Assembly: GCA_964598235.1 (NCBI GenBank)
Contig: CAZRAY010000002.1
Location: forward strand, 1-64,000
Direction: 5' to 3'
Source of the DNA: UBA652 sp964598235
GTDB lineage: Bacteria > Pseudomonadota > Gammaproteobacteria > Nitrosococcales > Methylophagaceae
DNA: 64,000 nt
Shown here: positions 35,562 through 44,174 of the stretch, one piece after another
Position numbering within the stretch: the stretch's first letter is position 1
How the letters are laid out: each line of letters starts with the position of its first letter
The notes under the pieces: generated by a model
What the model was told of the DNA's origin: nothing
What the model saw: the letters and a program-made list of their open reading frames with translations, nothing else
The model's database searches: none
Translations under genes and position numbers: made by a program

Positions 35562-35864
35562 ATGAACTATATAAAAGCAACGGTGTGGATAATCAGCATG
35601 GTGTTAATGGGTGTGGTGCAAGCTGCAGAACCATCACGTACTGAATTATTAGCGGCATCGTGTGCAGCATGTCATGGCACCAATGGGCATAGCGTAGATG
35701 ATGAGATTGATTCGCTGGCGGGAATGAAGGCAGAGAAAATTATCAAGCGTTTACGCCAGTTTGGCAATGGTGAACGCGATTCGACGGTCATGCATCATTT
35801 TGCAGCGGGGTATACCGAAGCGGAGATTGCGGAGATTGCGGCTTATTTTGAGGGGCAGGAGTAA
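35562..35864 (+). CDS. small periplasmic cytochrome c
   Basis: Monohaem c-type cytochrome of 100 residues: signal peptide (1-21, ending VQA), haem-binding CAACH (Cys34-His38) in the context LLAASCAACHGTNGHS, and a likely axial Met in RDSTVMHHFA (Met77). The pattern fits the class I c4/FccA-like group (single domain of the flavocytochrome c-sulfide dehydrogenase haem subunit). No flavoprotein partner is adjacent, so it may be a general electron carrier. GGGAGC gives the ribosome site. Confidence 0.85.
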   Translation: MNYIKATVWIISMVLMGVVQAAEPSRTELLAASCAACHGTNGHSVDDEIDSLAGMKAEKIIKRLRQFGNGERDSTVMHHFAAGYTEAEIAEIAAYFEGQE

Positions 35865-35904
35865 GGCTTGCCAGTTTGAAATCAATCAAGTTTGACTCTA
35901 TTGA

Positions 35905-36429
35905 TTACACGCCACCTTTCTCAAAATACTTGATTTTTTCTATGACCTTAGATGAAGGATTGGAACGTGATATATCACGGAAATGTTTATTGATCCTCTC
36001 AGCACCTGATTCGGCTAGCACAATTTCTTTCGCGGCACTGTAGCTTGAATGGATTGTACTTACCCGTGCTGCTCGTTCATTTTCATCAGCTACGGCTAAG
36101 ACGTCTTCTGCCCCCATGAAAGTCGCAACCATATGTCCTGCTACATATTTATCAATGTACAAGCTATGCTCATCCACAAAGGAAGCAATAGACATGATTA
36201 CTTCACTAATGAGAGTGTGCCGTTTTTCGCTTGATAGTTGTTCATTCTCCATAACTTCGCTGGCGATATCGGAACCAGATTGAAGTAAGGCCATGAGTGA
36301 TTCATAGACTTCTAGGCGCCTCTCAAATATCTTATGAGAATAAGTTTCAACTCTGTTTTGGCGGTGAAAATATTGGGTTAGTAGCACCCCCACCAATACT
36401 CCAACTAAACCTATTAGTGCTGCTTCCAA
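35905..36429 (-). CDS. membrane-anchored protein of unknown function
   Basis: I do not recognise this 174-residue protein. One hydrophobic segment (about 3-20, GLVGVLVGVLLTQYF) anchors it, and the rest is polar and helical with KIFERRLEVYESLMALLQ and YSAAKEIVLAESGAERINKHF. A single N-terminal anchor followed by a long helix resembles many small stress or phage-associated proteins, but nothing specific supports any function. It is flanked by unrelated genes and separated from mutM by 167 bases. Confidence 0.6.
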   Translation of the reverse strand: MEAALIGLVGVLVGVLLTQYFHRQNRVETYSHKIFERRLEVYESLMALLQSGSDIASEVMENEQLSSEKRHTLISEVIMSIASFVDEHSLYIDKYVAGHMVATFMGAEDVLAVADENERAARVSTIHSSYSAAKEIVLAESGAERINKHFRDISRSNPSSKVIEKIKYFEKGGV

Positions 36430-36596
36430 ATTTTTGCTACCTTACATTTTTTGAGTAAACGATCATTATACACCTTCCAAATGTGAATGATTTTTATCAT
36501 AAGAACAACAAATATGTGGCTAATTCTGAGATAAATGAATGCCCTCCGGCAATGGCTAATGTTGATCACAAAATGGAAAACAATCCCTCTTGGATT

Positions 36597-37418
36597 TTAT
36601 TTTTTCTGGCAGTTTAGACAAAAATAAGTGGCTCTTTGGCCTAATTGAATAATCTGAATCGGTTGTTTGCAATGCACACAAGGTTCATTGGCGCGACCAT
36701 AAACAGTGAGTTGTTGACTGAAGTAGCCGGGTTTTCCATCGCTTTGGGTGAAGTCTTTTAGGGTGGTGCCGCCGGCTTTGATAGCTTGGGCGAGTACTTC
36801 TTTTATGTTACTAACGAGTAATGCACTTTGTTTTCTGGTGATTTTCCCCGCTAGCTTCTCTGGGTGAATTTTAGCTAAAAATAAGGCTTCATTGGCATAG
36901 ATATTCCCAACGCCAACAACAATTTTGCCATCCATAATAAAGCTTTTGATATTACAGCGTCGGTGTCGACTCTTTTGATAGATCAAATCAAGCGAAAACG
37001 CATCGGAGAGCGGTTCGGGGCCGAGATGTTGGATCAGCCTATGCTGTTCAATGGGTTCATTTGTCCAGAGCACAGCACCGAAGCGGCGCGGATCGGTGAG
37101 GCGGAGGACTTTGTGATTGCTGAATGTAATATCAAGGTGATCATGTTTTTCAGGGTTAGGGATAGGCGGTGAGAGGATCCGTAAATGACCTGACATGCCA
37201 AGATGAAGAATGAGTGTGCCGCTTTCTGTTTCTAATAGACAATATTTAGCACGGCGATAGACGTGTTTGATTTTTCTATTTTGCAGCGTATTCGCGAGAT
37301 CGTTGGGAATGGGCCAGCGCAGTTGATGATGGCGGACGATCGTCTCTACAATGGCCTCTCCTTCAATATGCGGTGCAATGCCACGACAGGTGGTTTCAAC
37401 TTCGGGTAATTCAGGCAT
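36597..37418 (-). CDS. mutM: formamidopyrimidine-DNA glycosylase
   Basis: Bifunctional glycosylase/AP lyase that removes 8-oxoguanine and formamidopyrimidines. The 273 residues start MPELPEVETTCRGI with the catalytic Pro2 and Glu3, contain Lys58 (RRAKYCLLE), the helix-two-turn-helix GVGNIYANEALFLA, and the zinc finger CVHC...CLNC with GQRATYFC. It is the last gene of the leftward operon with the ABC/GldG/DUF4340 genes and overlaps the DUF4340 gene by 8 bases. Confidence 0.96.
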   Translation of the reverse strand: MPELPEVETTCRGIAPHIEGEAIVETIVRHHQLRWPIPNDLANTLQNRKIKHVYRRAKYCLLETESGTLILHLGMSGHLRILSPPIPNPEKHDHLDITFSNHKVLRLTDPRRFGAVLWTNEPIEQHRLIQHLGPEPLSDAFSLDLIYQKSRHRRCNIKSFIMDGKIVVGVGNIYANEALFLAKIHPEKLAGKITRKQSALLVSNIKEVLAQAIKAGGTTLKDFTQSDGKPGYFSQQLTVYGRANEPCVHCKQPIQIIQLGQRATYFCLNCQKK

Positions 37419-38286
37419 CGGGCTGGTTTAACTCTCCAGACGGAAAGAGTTGAGTTTGGATGGCGATCGGAAAGTGATATTGTAATCTGTGACCATGTTG
37501 TTGGAGCAATATTTCTTGCTGTGTGAATTGTATTTGGTAGTGGATGGGGGGGGCATGATCTTCTAGCTGGAGCGTGAGTTTTGCGCCGGCGGTCTCTGGT
37601 GGGTTGTCTAGGATATGGAGGCTAGCGGCTTGGCTATGTTGCCATGCAGTGAGTAGGCTACCGATCTGATCGGCATTAAGTGTGTTATTACTACTGGTCC
37701 AATGCCCTTCAGCTTGTGAGAGATTACCATCGGGTAGGTCATTTATGTTTGACCAGCTGACGGTGATCAGACGTTGTTGTTTAGCGATGAGTTGATGATC
37801 GATAAAGCTACTAGGATTGGCGAGCAACAGTGGGTAAATACGATCGGCAATAAGATAGATCCGCTGATTATAATGAAGATAACGCTGCGCATTAAGCGGG
37901 GCGACATTGCCAAATTCAAATAGATGTTCATTGAGACCGAGCTGAATTTGTGATGGTTCGAGACCAAAAGGTGTCAGTTCGAGCCCATCAGTTTGTTGAT
38001 TGAAAACAGGGGTGTCAAGCAAGTCGAGCACAAATTGAATACGGTTAGGATTCGCTTTTGCTGAGATCGGTTGAATGAGTTGCCAGCCACCATCGGATGC
38101 TGTTTTTTCGAGCAAGATGTCGTTATGCTTGCGTTTGATATGAATACGGGTAATATCGTCAGCGTTAATTTGGGTGAGCTGAGGCATGGTCGGCTCATTA
38201 GGCGCGCGTTGAGTGAACCAGAATAGGCCTGCGATAAGCAACATGAGACCAATATTGGTGAGAAGCGAGTTGTTGATGTTATTCAT
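37411..38286 (-). CDS. DUF4340 domain protein
   Basis: Membrane-anchored protein of 291 residues with one N-terminal hydrophobic segment (about 9-24) and an extracytoplasmic part containing ITRIHIKRKHNDILLEK, GGWQLIQPISAKANPNRIQF and QAASLHILDNPPETAGAKL. DUF4340 genes are often found beside GldG-like ABC components, as here. Function is unknown. The coding strand carries a C8 tract (37546-37553). Overlaps the GldG-like gene by 4 bases. Confidence 0.8.
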   Translation of the reverse strand: MNNINNSLLTNIGLMLLIAGLFWFTQRAPNEPTMPQLTQINADDITRIHIKRKHNDILLEKTASDGGWQLIQPISAKANPNRIQFVLDLLDTPVFNQQTDGLELTPFGLEPSQIQLGLNEHLFEFGNVAPLNAQRYLHYNQRIYLIADRIYPLLLANPSSFIDHQLIAKQQRLITVSWSNINDLPDGNLSQAEGHWTSSNNTLNADQIGSLLTAWQHSQAASLHILDNPPETAGAKLTLQLEDHAPPIHYQIQFTQQEILLQQHGHRLQYHFPIAIQTQLFPSGELNQPDA

Positions 38287-39617
38287 CTATGCCGACGGCG
38301 CCACCAGATAAAGCTACCGATGCTAAGTAGCAAAACAGGTAGGGCGAGGAAGAAGCCAAGGCCAATGATTATACTGTGTGTTTTGCTTAAATTAAGCTGG
38401 ATATCATTGCCTGTTTTAACGGGGATAGAAATCAATTCATCATCAGCCACTAGCCAGTTGACTAAGGCGACACCTAGATCTAAATTACCTGCATTGCCGA
38501 GATATGCATTGCTGAGGAAATCACCATCTCCAATAATGGCGATACGCTGTGCTTGCTTAGTGAGCAAAATCCCAATATCAAAAGGACCAATGCCATCGGT
38601 TAATTCGTCAAATTTAGGCTTACCTAAGCTGCTTTCTATATCAGACCAGACATTCTCTTTGCTGGTGAGTAAGGGGAGAGCCTGCCATGTTTGCGGGTCA
38701 CTTTCTTGATAGGAGATGCCCGCCGCGAGTGGAAATAAGGTGACATTAGGTACCGCTTGGCCAATAGGATGGTCTGCATAGCGTGTGATAATGGTGAATT
38801 TCGGATCGCTAATACCCAGGAGCTCACCGTTAGGATCAATTAGCGTGCCTGGATTAAATTGAATGTGAAGTTGTTCAGCAAGCGTAGCAAGATACGTATT
38901 TGTATCGGGTTCTGCTAGCCAAAGCAGACTTCCTCCTTGGTGGATAAATTCTTGAATAATATTAATTTCACCCGGCAGCCAAGCTGTTTCTGGGCTGGCA
39001 ATAACGAGCACGGCAGTATTATCTGGAATGTGGCTATGTTCGGCTAAATTAAGGGTTTGCGATTTAAAGCCTTTTTGATTAAGTTGGTGTAGCCAGAGGC
39101 TAAGACCAAAATTGGCATCGGAGAGCGGGCGCTCGCCATGGCCTTCGGTAAAAATAAGCCAATGTTCTTGATCTCGTGAGACTCGAATAAGGGCGTTAGT
39201 GAGTGATTGTTCCGATAAGTCGTAAACATGTTCTTGGCGGCTGCCACGTTGAACGATGATTTCACCTTCTTGCTGAATATTCAGTTCACGCACTTGGTCA
39301 GGGGCAAAATTAGGATCGATAGTGTGCGGTTCAAGCAGTCTGTTTTGTGCTTGATAGCGCTCGAGCTGGGCAAGAATAGTCGGTTTGAGTTCATTATTAT
39401 TGCTGACAAAGGCGGTGATTGAAATGGGATCTTTAATTTGTTTGAGTAATGTTAAGGTCGTGTCTGATAGGCTATGACGTTGCGTGGCTGTCCAATCACT
39501 ATGCTGATTAGTTTGGATAGCCAATTTAGCCAGCAAGCCCGTTGCAAGCAGAACTAATAGATAGAAAACACCTGTTTGTATGCGTAACTGACGCTGACTT
39601 TTATGGGAGATTTTCAT
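38283..39617 (-). CDS. GldG-like ABC-associated membrane protein
   Basis: Protein of 444 residues with a transmembrane segment at each end (about 14-30 and 415-437) and a large periplasmic domain between them (SLSDTTLTLLKQIKDPISITAFVS; GHGERPLSD; LLWLAEPDTNTYLATLAEQLHIQF). This fits the GldG / ABC-type uncharacterised family PF09822. Such proteins work with ABC-2 permeases; in Bacteroidetes gliding GldAFG needs them, but in proteobacteria their role is not established. Part of a five-gene leftward operon. Confidence 0.82.
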   Translation of the reverse strand: MKISHKSQRQLRIQTGVFYLLVLLATGLLAKLAIQTNQHSDWTATQRHSLSDTTLTLLKQIKDPISITAFVSNNNELKPTILAQLERYQAQNRLLEPHTIDPNFAPDQVRELNIQQEGEIIVQRGSRQEHVYDLSEQSLTNALIRVSRDQEHWLIFTEGHGERPLSDANFGLSLWLHQLNQKGFKSQTLNLAEHSHIPDNTAVLVIASPETAWLPGEINIIQEFIHQGGSLLWLAEPDTNTYLATLAEQLHIQFNPGTLIDPNGELLGISDPKFTIITRYADHPIGQAVPNVTLFPLAAGISYQESDPQTWQALPLLTSKENVWSDIESSLGKPKFDELTDGIGPFDIGILLTKQAQRIAIIGDGDFLSNAYLGNAGNLDLGVALVNWLVADDELISIPVKTGNDIQLNLSKTHSIIIGLGFFLALPVLLLSIGSFIWWRRRHR

Positions 39618-40354
39618 GAGGCTAAACGTATTGAATTAAGATGCCGGGTGGTGAGGATAAGGCAAACAGCGGTAAGTAATATGAAATAGGCAATATCACT
39701 GGTATTCACATCACCTTGCAGCATCGGATTTAAGTGGGTCGGTAGGGCAAGCCAATTAAGCATGCTGCTGCTATCCGCATTATTAAACCCAAATAACCAG
39801 AGCAAGAATAAGCTTGCAAAGGTGGTTACAGCAGCAATAATTGGCTGTGTGGTGAGTGAAGAGAGATAGAGCCCGACAGCCGTGAAACTAGAAACTAGCA
39901 GGATTAACCCCAAAAAACCTGCAGCAAGTTGGCCATAATCTAGGTGACTCCCCAGCGTGAGAGATAATGGCATCAGGCTGATAAGGCAAAGTAAAATCAA
40001 AAAGAAAGCAAAGGTGCCGAGAAATTTCCCCGCTACTAATGATGACATGGAAAGCGGGGCGGAAAAAAGCAGAGGGAGTGTGTTATTTTGGCGCTCTTCA
40101 GCAATCAGGCGCATAGTGATGAGAGGGGTGATAAGCAGCAATACTAAGGCGGCATTGTTGAGTAATACCGTCGCGACGAGTTCAGTCACGCCCGGTGCAC
40201 CTGGAATTGTGGCAAGCTGGGGTTGAATACTCAGAAAGTAATCGACATGGCTGAGGAATAAATAAGCGAGAATTAGCTGGGTGAGCGCGAGTATAATCCA
40301 AGCTAAGGGTGATAAGAACAGCCGATAGAGTTCATTACGTGCTAGCGTGATCAT
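39614..40354 (-). CDS. ABC-2 type permease (GldF-like)
   Basis: Integral membrane protein of 246 residues with six hydrophobic segments; N-terminal MITLARNELYRLFLSPLAW and RLIAEERQNNTLPLLFSAPLS are typical of ABC-2 permeases. It partners the ATPase upstream and the GldG-like protein downstream; overlaps are 4 bases on each side, consistent with one complex. Substrate unknown. Confidence 0.87.
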   Translation of the reverse strand: MITLARNELYRLFLSPLAWIILALTQLILAYLFLSHVDYFLSIQPQLATIPGAPGVTELVATVLLNNAALVLLLITPLITMRLIAEERQNNTLPLLFSAPLSMSSLVAGKFLGTFAFFLILLCLISLMPLSLTLGSHLDYGQLAAGFLGLILLVSSFTAVGLYLSSLTTQPIIAAVTTFASLFLLWLFGFNNADSSSMLNWLALPTHLNPMLQGDVNTSDIAYFILLTAVCLILTTRHLNSIRLAS

Positions 40355-41106
40355 GTGGATTCCTTAAGCTGAACATCGTTATCTTGCTGAATGATGTCCA
40401 TAAAGGCCTCTTCTAGAGAACGTTGTTTGGTGAGCGCGGCTATTGTGCCAGTAAAAAGTAATTTGCCATGATGCATGATTTGCACGCGATCACATAGGGT
40501 GTGCACTTCAGGCAAAATATGGGTAGATAAAATAACGCTATGTTCATTGGCTATTTCACGGATCAGTTGTCTAATTTGACGAATTTGAATCGGATCAAGT
40601 CCACTCGTTGGTTCGTCGAGGATCACCACTGCGGGTTTGTGAATAATTGCTTGGGCGATACCAACACGTTGCTGATAACCCTTTGATAGATTGGAAATAA
40701 GACGATACGCATGCTCACCTAAACCACAACGTTCAATCACATGTTTGACAGCATCGGCTTGTTTAGATGAAGCGATACGATTAAGACGGGCACAAAAATA
40801 TAAAAATTCTGTGATGGTCAATGATTTGTAGAGTGGTGGTTGTTCGGGAAGATAACCAATATGTTGTTTGGCTTGTAATGGTTGAGAGAAGAGATCATAA
40901 CCATTGATTTGTATTTCACCATGGTGCGGTGCGAGATTGCCCGTGAGCATTCTCATTGTGGTGCTTTTCCCTGCACCATTGGGGCCAAGAAGGCCCAGCA
41001 CTTCGCCTTTATTCACATGGCAGCTCAGTGAATCTACGACATATTGTGAGCCATAATGGCGGGAAAGTTCGGTGGCAGTGAGGAGCGCGGTTTCAGTCAT
41101 CTTCAA
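40351..41106 (-). CDS. ABC transporter ATP-binding protein (GldA-like)
   Basis: Cytoplasmic ATPase of 251 residues. Walker A GPNGAGKS (41-48), signature LSKGYQQR, Walker B and the D-loop (VVILDEPTSGLDP) and the H-loop (ILSTHILPE) are all present. It is the first gene of a leftward operon (ATPase, permease, GldG-like, DUF4340, mutM). The operon structure is close to the Bacteroidetes GldA-GldF-GldG transporter, but gliding should not be inferred. Confidence 0.93.
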   Translation of the reverse strand: MKMTETALLTATELSRHYGSQYVVDSLSCHVNKGEVLGLLGPNGAGKSTTMRMLTGNLAPHHGEIQINGYDLFSQPLQAKQHIGYLPEQPPLYKSLTITEFLYFCARLNRIASSKQADAVKHVIERCGLGEHAYRLISNLSKGYQQRVGIAQAIIHKPAVVILDEPTSGLDPIQIRQIRQLIREIANEHSVILSTHILPEVHTLCDRVQIMHHGKLLFTGTIAALTKQRSLEEAFMDIIQQDNDVQLKEST

Positions 41107-41166
41107 TCTATATAATTCTAATAGAGATATTATATAGAAAGTCGCAGAAATAAAGGATATTTTTCT

Positions 41167-41324
41167 CGGACGCTCAGCGATCCCTACGAAACAAAATTAA
41201 AGGATAAAGTAACGAGACAACACAGTAATACTTCCCCTCATTTGGCAATCGATCAAACTGCCAAGACTATGCGTTTAGTTATTTTTTAGTTTTCATTCAT
41301 TTTGTAGGGATCGCTGAGCGTCCG
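41167..41324. repeat. 158-bp inverted-repeat element
   Basis: The gap 41107-41423 has no gene. Its main feature is a perfect 21-bp inverted repeat, CGGACGCTCAGCGATCCCTAC at 41167-41187 and its complement at 41304-41324, separated by 116 bases. A central hairpin TTGGCA / TGCCAA lies at 41242-41264, and the flanks between are partly complementary, so the whole could fold into a long imperfect hairpin. Each arm is itself nearly palindromic (CGCTCAGCG). No transposase is present; a MITE or a structured RNA are the options. Confidence 0.6.
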
Positions 41325-41350
41325 AAAATTTAATATATAAAATCGATAAA

Positions 41351-41403
41351 CAGGTACCATCTAATGAAAGACAGGAGAGAGGGTCTAGTTTAGATAGTAC
41401 CTG
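41351..41403. other. 53-bp inverted repeat next to the EF-hand gene end
   Basis: CAGGTACCATCTAA (41351-41364) pairs with TTAGATAGTACCTG (41390-41403), 13 of 14 positions, around a 25-base loop. It lies 21-73 bases beyond the EF-hand stop codon, so it may be a 3'-end hairpin of that mRNA. It lacks a T-run. Confidence 0.4.
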
Positions 41404-41423
41404 CCCAGCGACCTTACTATTTG

Positions 41424-41702
41424 TTAGCTTTTAGTGAAAAAACGAACAAATTCTTGTGGATCAATTTTGCCATCTTGGCTTGAGTCAATGGCATCCCAGT
41501 TGCTAGCAACATCTGCATCTGCATCCGCTTCTTCTTTGCTAACCGTGCCATCTGTATCAAGATCAAGTGCTTTCCATTTTGCATTTAAATCTGTTGATTC
41601 AGCCGCTGGTGCGTCCATTTCTGTTGCAGCAGGTGCGTCATCTTCTGCATATGCTGTTGTTGAAAGTAGTGCGATAGATAAAATTGTTAATAGTTTTTTC
41701 AT
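41424..41702 (-). CDS. exported EF-hand calcium-binding protein
   Basis: Small periplasmic protein of 92 residues: signal peptide (1-19, ending AYA), an Ala/acidic linker, and two EF-hand loops, DLDTDGTVSKEE (47-58) and DSSQDGKIDPQE (73-84), both with the canonical acidic ligands at positions 1, 5 and 12. Probably binds Ca2+. A good ribosome site (AGGGG) precedes the ATG. Partner unknown. Confidence 0.85.
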   Translation of the reverse strand: MKKLLTILSIALLSTTAYAEDDAPAATEMDAPAAESTDLNAKWKALDLDTDGTVSKEEADADADVASNWDAIDSSQDGKIDPQEFVRFFTKS

Positions 41703-41941
41703 AATAATAAACCCCTTTTTGTATTAAAAATGCTGAATTGTAAGCAGCACTAGGGGTGTTGCAATCGGTGTGCCAAGTATTGATTATAAATTATAATCTC
41801 ATAGTTATTAATTGCTTATGGGTTTTTATTGGTTTTACATAGAAAAAAAACCTGTTTATTCAACCTCAATAGTCGTGTTTACCCGACAGTTGTATTGCTA
41901 ATAATAAAAATGAGCGGCGCTTAAGGTGTATCAAGGGGGAA

Positions 41942-42040
41942 TATAGCGTGGGTGAACGCTATAATCAGTTGAAATATAAGTAAATATTAGGAGGGGGAAA
42001 TAATTTATACATTTGTCGCCATAGCACGACAAATTTTTTT
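41942..42040 (+). ncRNA. candidate small RNA ending in an intrinsic terminator
   Basis: The 431-base gap 41703-42133 has no gene. On the + strand it ends in a clear terminator: ATTTGTCG (42011-42018) pairs with CGACAAAT (42027-42034), then T7 (42034-42040). No + strand gene lies upstream. A hairpin TATAGCG / CGCTATA (41942-41948 with 41957-41963) lies 47 bases before it, and a purine-rich AGGAGGGGGAAA stretch lies between. Together these suggest a short untranslated transcript. The 5' end and promoter are not identified, so this is tentative. Confidence 0.3.
42011..42040 (+). terminator. Rho-independent terminator (+ strand)
   Basis: 8-bp perfect stem with an 8-base loop followed by seven T; it reads only on the + strand because no T-run flanks the left side. 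It does not belong to any annotated gene. Confidence 0.6.
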
Positions 42041-42133
42041 GCACACAGAATTTGTATGTGAATAAGGATGCTAAAAGTAGGCTGATTAAAGATTAAAGAA
42101 CTGTCGTGGGAGAGCGACATTCCCTCAAGGCCG

Positions 42134-43513
42134 TTATTTCTGGGGTTTGAATTGTGCTGCTTTTAACGCATGTCTATCCAGTAAGCGATAGAATTCGGTG
42201 CGATTCCGTTTGGCTAAACGCGCGGCTTCAGTGACATTGCCATTGGCTAATTGTAATAATTTAATCAGATAGTTGCGTTCAAAATTCTTTTTGGCATCAT
42301 TAAAGCTGAGTAAGGATGTTTGTTTTTCTTGTAATGCATTTTCAACTAAGCTAACAGGAATCAATGGTGTGGTTGAAAAAGTACAAATATGTTCAATGAT
42401 ATTTTTAAGTTGACGTACATTCCCCGGCCATTGATAGCTTGCCAAACGCTCTAAAGCTTCATTGGATAATCCTTTTGCAATGGGCGATTGGGTTGATTGA
42501 TTGTTCGCAATGAAGTGATGTGCCAAAATAGGGATATCCTCTACTCTATCGGCGAGCCTTGGCAAGATTAGCGTAACGACATTCAGTCGATAATAGAGAT
42601 CCATTCGGAAGAGTTCTTCGGAGACAAGTTGTTGCAGATCTCGATGACTGGCCGAAATAATCCGAACATCCACAGAAATCGTTTTATTTGCACCGACCGG
42701 CCGGATCTCTCCTTCTTGCAGGGCGCGGAGTAATTTAACCTGGAATGCGGGGGACATATCGCCAATTTCATCTAAGAACAAACTACCACCGTCTGCGACC
42801 TCAAATAAACCTTGGCGGGATTCAGTCGCACCTGAGAAGGCACCTTTGCGGTGACCAAATAATTCAGATTCAAGCAGCTCTTCAGGGATTGCACTGCAAT
42901 TCACAGCGACAAATTCTTTATCACTACGCTGACTAGCTTTATGCAATGCTTGGGCAATCAATTCTTTTCCCGTGCCACTTTCCCCTTGGATATAAACGCT
43001 CACATCGCTTTGGGCAACACGCTCTACTTCGGCGAGTAAATTTTCCATAATGACGCTTTGCGTAATAATATCTTGTCGCCACAGATCTTGTTCATTAGTT
43101 TTCTGGTTGGGCAGACTATGTGAATTGAGTGCTAATGCTTTAGTGATGAGCGAGAGTAATTCTTGGCTATCAAAAGGTTTTGTTAGAAAACCAAAGGCAC
43201 CCTGACTGGTGGCGGATACCGCTTCTTTAATCGTGCCGTGTGCCGTTAGAATAATAACGGGGAGGGTCGGGTATTGCGCCTGGATATGGGAAAACAGGGT
43301 GAGACCATCCATTTCAGCCATTCGAAGATCGGTGATAACAAGCTGTGGTAAGAAGCTCGGAATGAGCGCAATTGCTTGTTGCCCATCTGATGCCGATTGC
43401 ACGTCAAGACCGGTGGCACGTAAACGTACGGCCAACAGTTTCAGTAAGCTTGGATCATCATCGACCAGTAAAATGCGTTGGCCTCGAAAATTATTGTCTA
43501 TTGCTTCACTCAT
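42134..43513 (-). CDS. glrR: sigma-54-dependent response regulator (GlrR/QseF-like)
   Basis: NtrC-family activator of 459 residues: receiver domain with phospho-acceptor Asp62 (VITDLRMAEMDG), AAA+ domain with Walker A GESGTGKE (177-184) and the sigma-54 loop GAFSGA (224-229; the consensus is GAFTGA), and a C-terminal Fis-type helix-turn-helix (NGNVTEAARLAKRNRTEFYRLL). It overlaps the QseG-like gene by 8 bases, and the kinase-lipoprotein-regulator order matches GlrK-QseG-GlrR. In E. coli GlrR controls glmY; whether that target exists here is unknown. Confidence 0.85.
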   Translation of the reverse strand: MSEAIDNNFRGQRILLVDDDPSLLKLLAVRLRATGLDVQSASDGQQAIALIPSFLPQLVITDLRMAEMDGLTLFSHIQAQYPTLPVIILTAHGTIKEAVSATSQGAFGFLTKPFDSQELLSLITKALALNSHSLPNQKTNEQDLWRQDIITQSVIMENLLAEVERVAQSDVSVYIQGESGTGKELIAQALHKASQRSDKEFVAVNCSAIPEELLESELFGHRKGAFSGATESRQGLFEVADGGSLFLDEIGDMSPAFQVKLLRALQEGEIRPVGANKTISVDVRIISASHRDLQQLVSEELFRMDLYYRLNVVTLILPRLADRVEDIPILAHHFIANNQSTQSPIAKGLSNEALERLASYQWPGNVRQLKNIIEHICTFSTTPLIPVSLVENALQEKQTSLLSFNDAKKNFERNYLIKLLQLANGNVTEAARLAKRNRTEFYRLLDRHALKAAQFKPQK

Positions 43514-44174
43514 CCAGTTTTTTATTCATGTCTGTTTCAATGGCTTTAAGTGCTTCTATTTTGTTATTTTCTTTTTCTAATTGGCTCTCTACATTGTCTA
43601 GTTTTTTATTGATATCAGACTCAATGGCCTTGAGTTCCTCTATTTTTGAATTCTCTTGTTCCAATTCTGCTTGTGATTTTTTTAATTTATTTGATAGGTT
43701 TGCTTTGGCTGTTTGTGATTTCTGGAGAATATTGAGCACATTAATCTGATTGTTATTTAACCATTGTAATTGTGTGCTGGTACTTGGATCAATTTCAATA
43801 ACATGTAGTAATTCGACGGCCCTATTAAGACTAACACACGTGAAATTATAATTAATAGCATAGACAAGCAACCAAGCCGTCTGCCAATCTGCCTGTGTTT
43901 GATAATCTTCCTTAAGTTGTTTGCACGCTATTTTTCGTTGTTGTTGATCGAGTTCAGCATATTGCATGCCGCGAATAAACAGATTATATATTTGCGCTTG
44001 TTCTATCGGCACTGAAAAGGCCTCAGGCGGTATAACAGGCTCGGGCTCAACAATAGGTGCTGGGATGGGTATGGGTAGAATGTCTACGGGATCTTCTTTT
44101 TCAGGAAGCGGTGTTTGGCAAGCTTGCAGGCTGATTAAGAATAGGCAGCAAAAAAAGGTAAGCAAATTTTTCAT
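43506..44174 (-). CDS. qseG: QseG-like lipoprotein
   Basis: Predicted outer-membrane lipoprotein of 222 residues; signal peptide with lipobox LQAC (Cys19), a Pro-rich linker, then a helical domain. The C-terminus is a long coiled coil made of two copies of a 28-residue unit (LEQENSKIEELKAIESD and LEKENNKIEALKAIETD), the second ending at the stop. Overlaps the kinase (4 bases) and the regulator (8 bases). QseG identity rests mainly on position; sequence similarity is not demonstrable by eye. Confidence 0.7.
   Translation of the reverse strand: MKNLLTFFCCLFLISLQACQTPLPEKEDPVDILPIPIPAPIVEPEPVIPPEAFSVPIEQAQIYNLFIRGMQYAELDQQQRKIACKQLKEDYQTQADWQTAWLLVYAINYNFTCVSLNRAVELLHVIEIDPSTSTQLQWLNNNQINVLNILQKSQTAKANLSNKLKKSQAELEQENSKIEELKAIESDINKKLDNVESQLEKENNKIEALKAIETDMNKKLDE
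43509..43664 (-). repeat. two tandem 84-bp units in the QseG-like gene
   Basis: Direct repeat coding for the C-terminal coiled-coil unit. The DNA of the two units is clearly similar (for example TTTTTTATT and CAATGGC blocks). The second unit stops 4 residues short. Such repeats can change number by slippage without changing frame. Confidence 0.55.

Noticed and set aside
41818..41901. 27-codon frame in the gap after the EF-hand gene
   Set aside because: No ribosome site and no recognisable sequence; the terminator-linked RNA explains the gap better.
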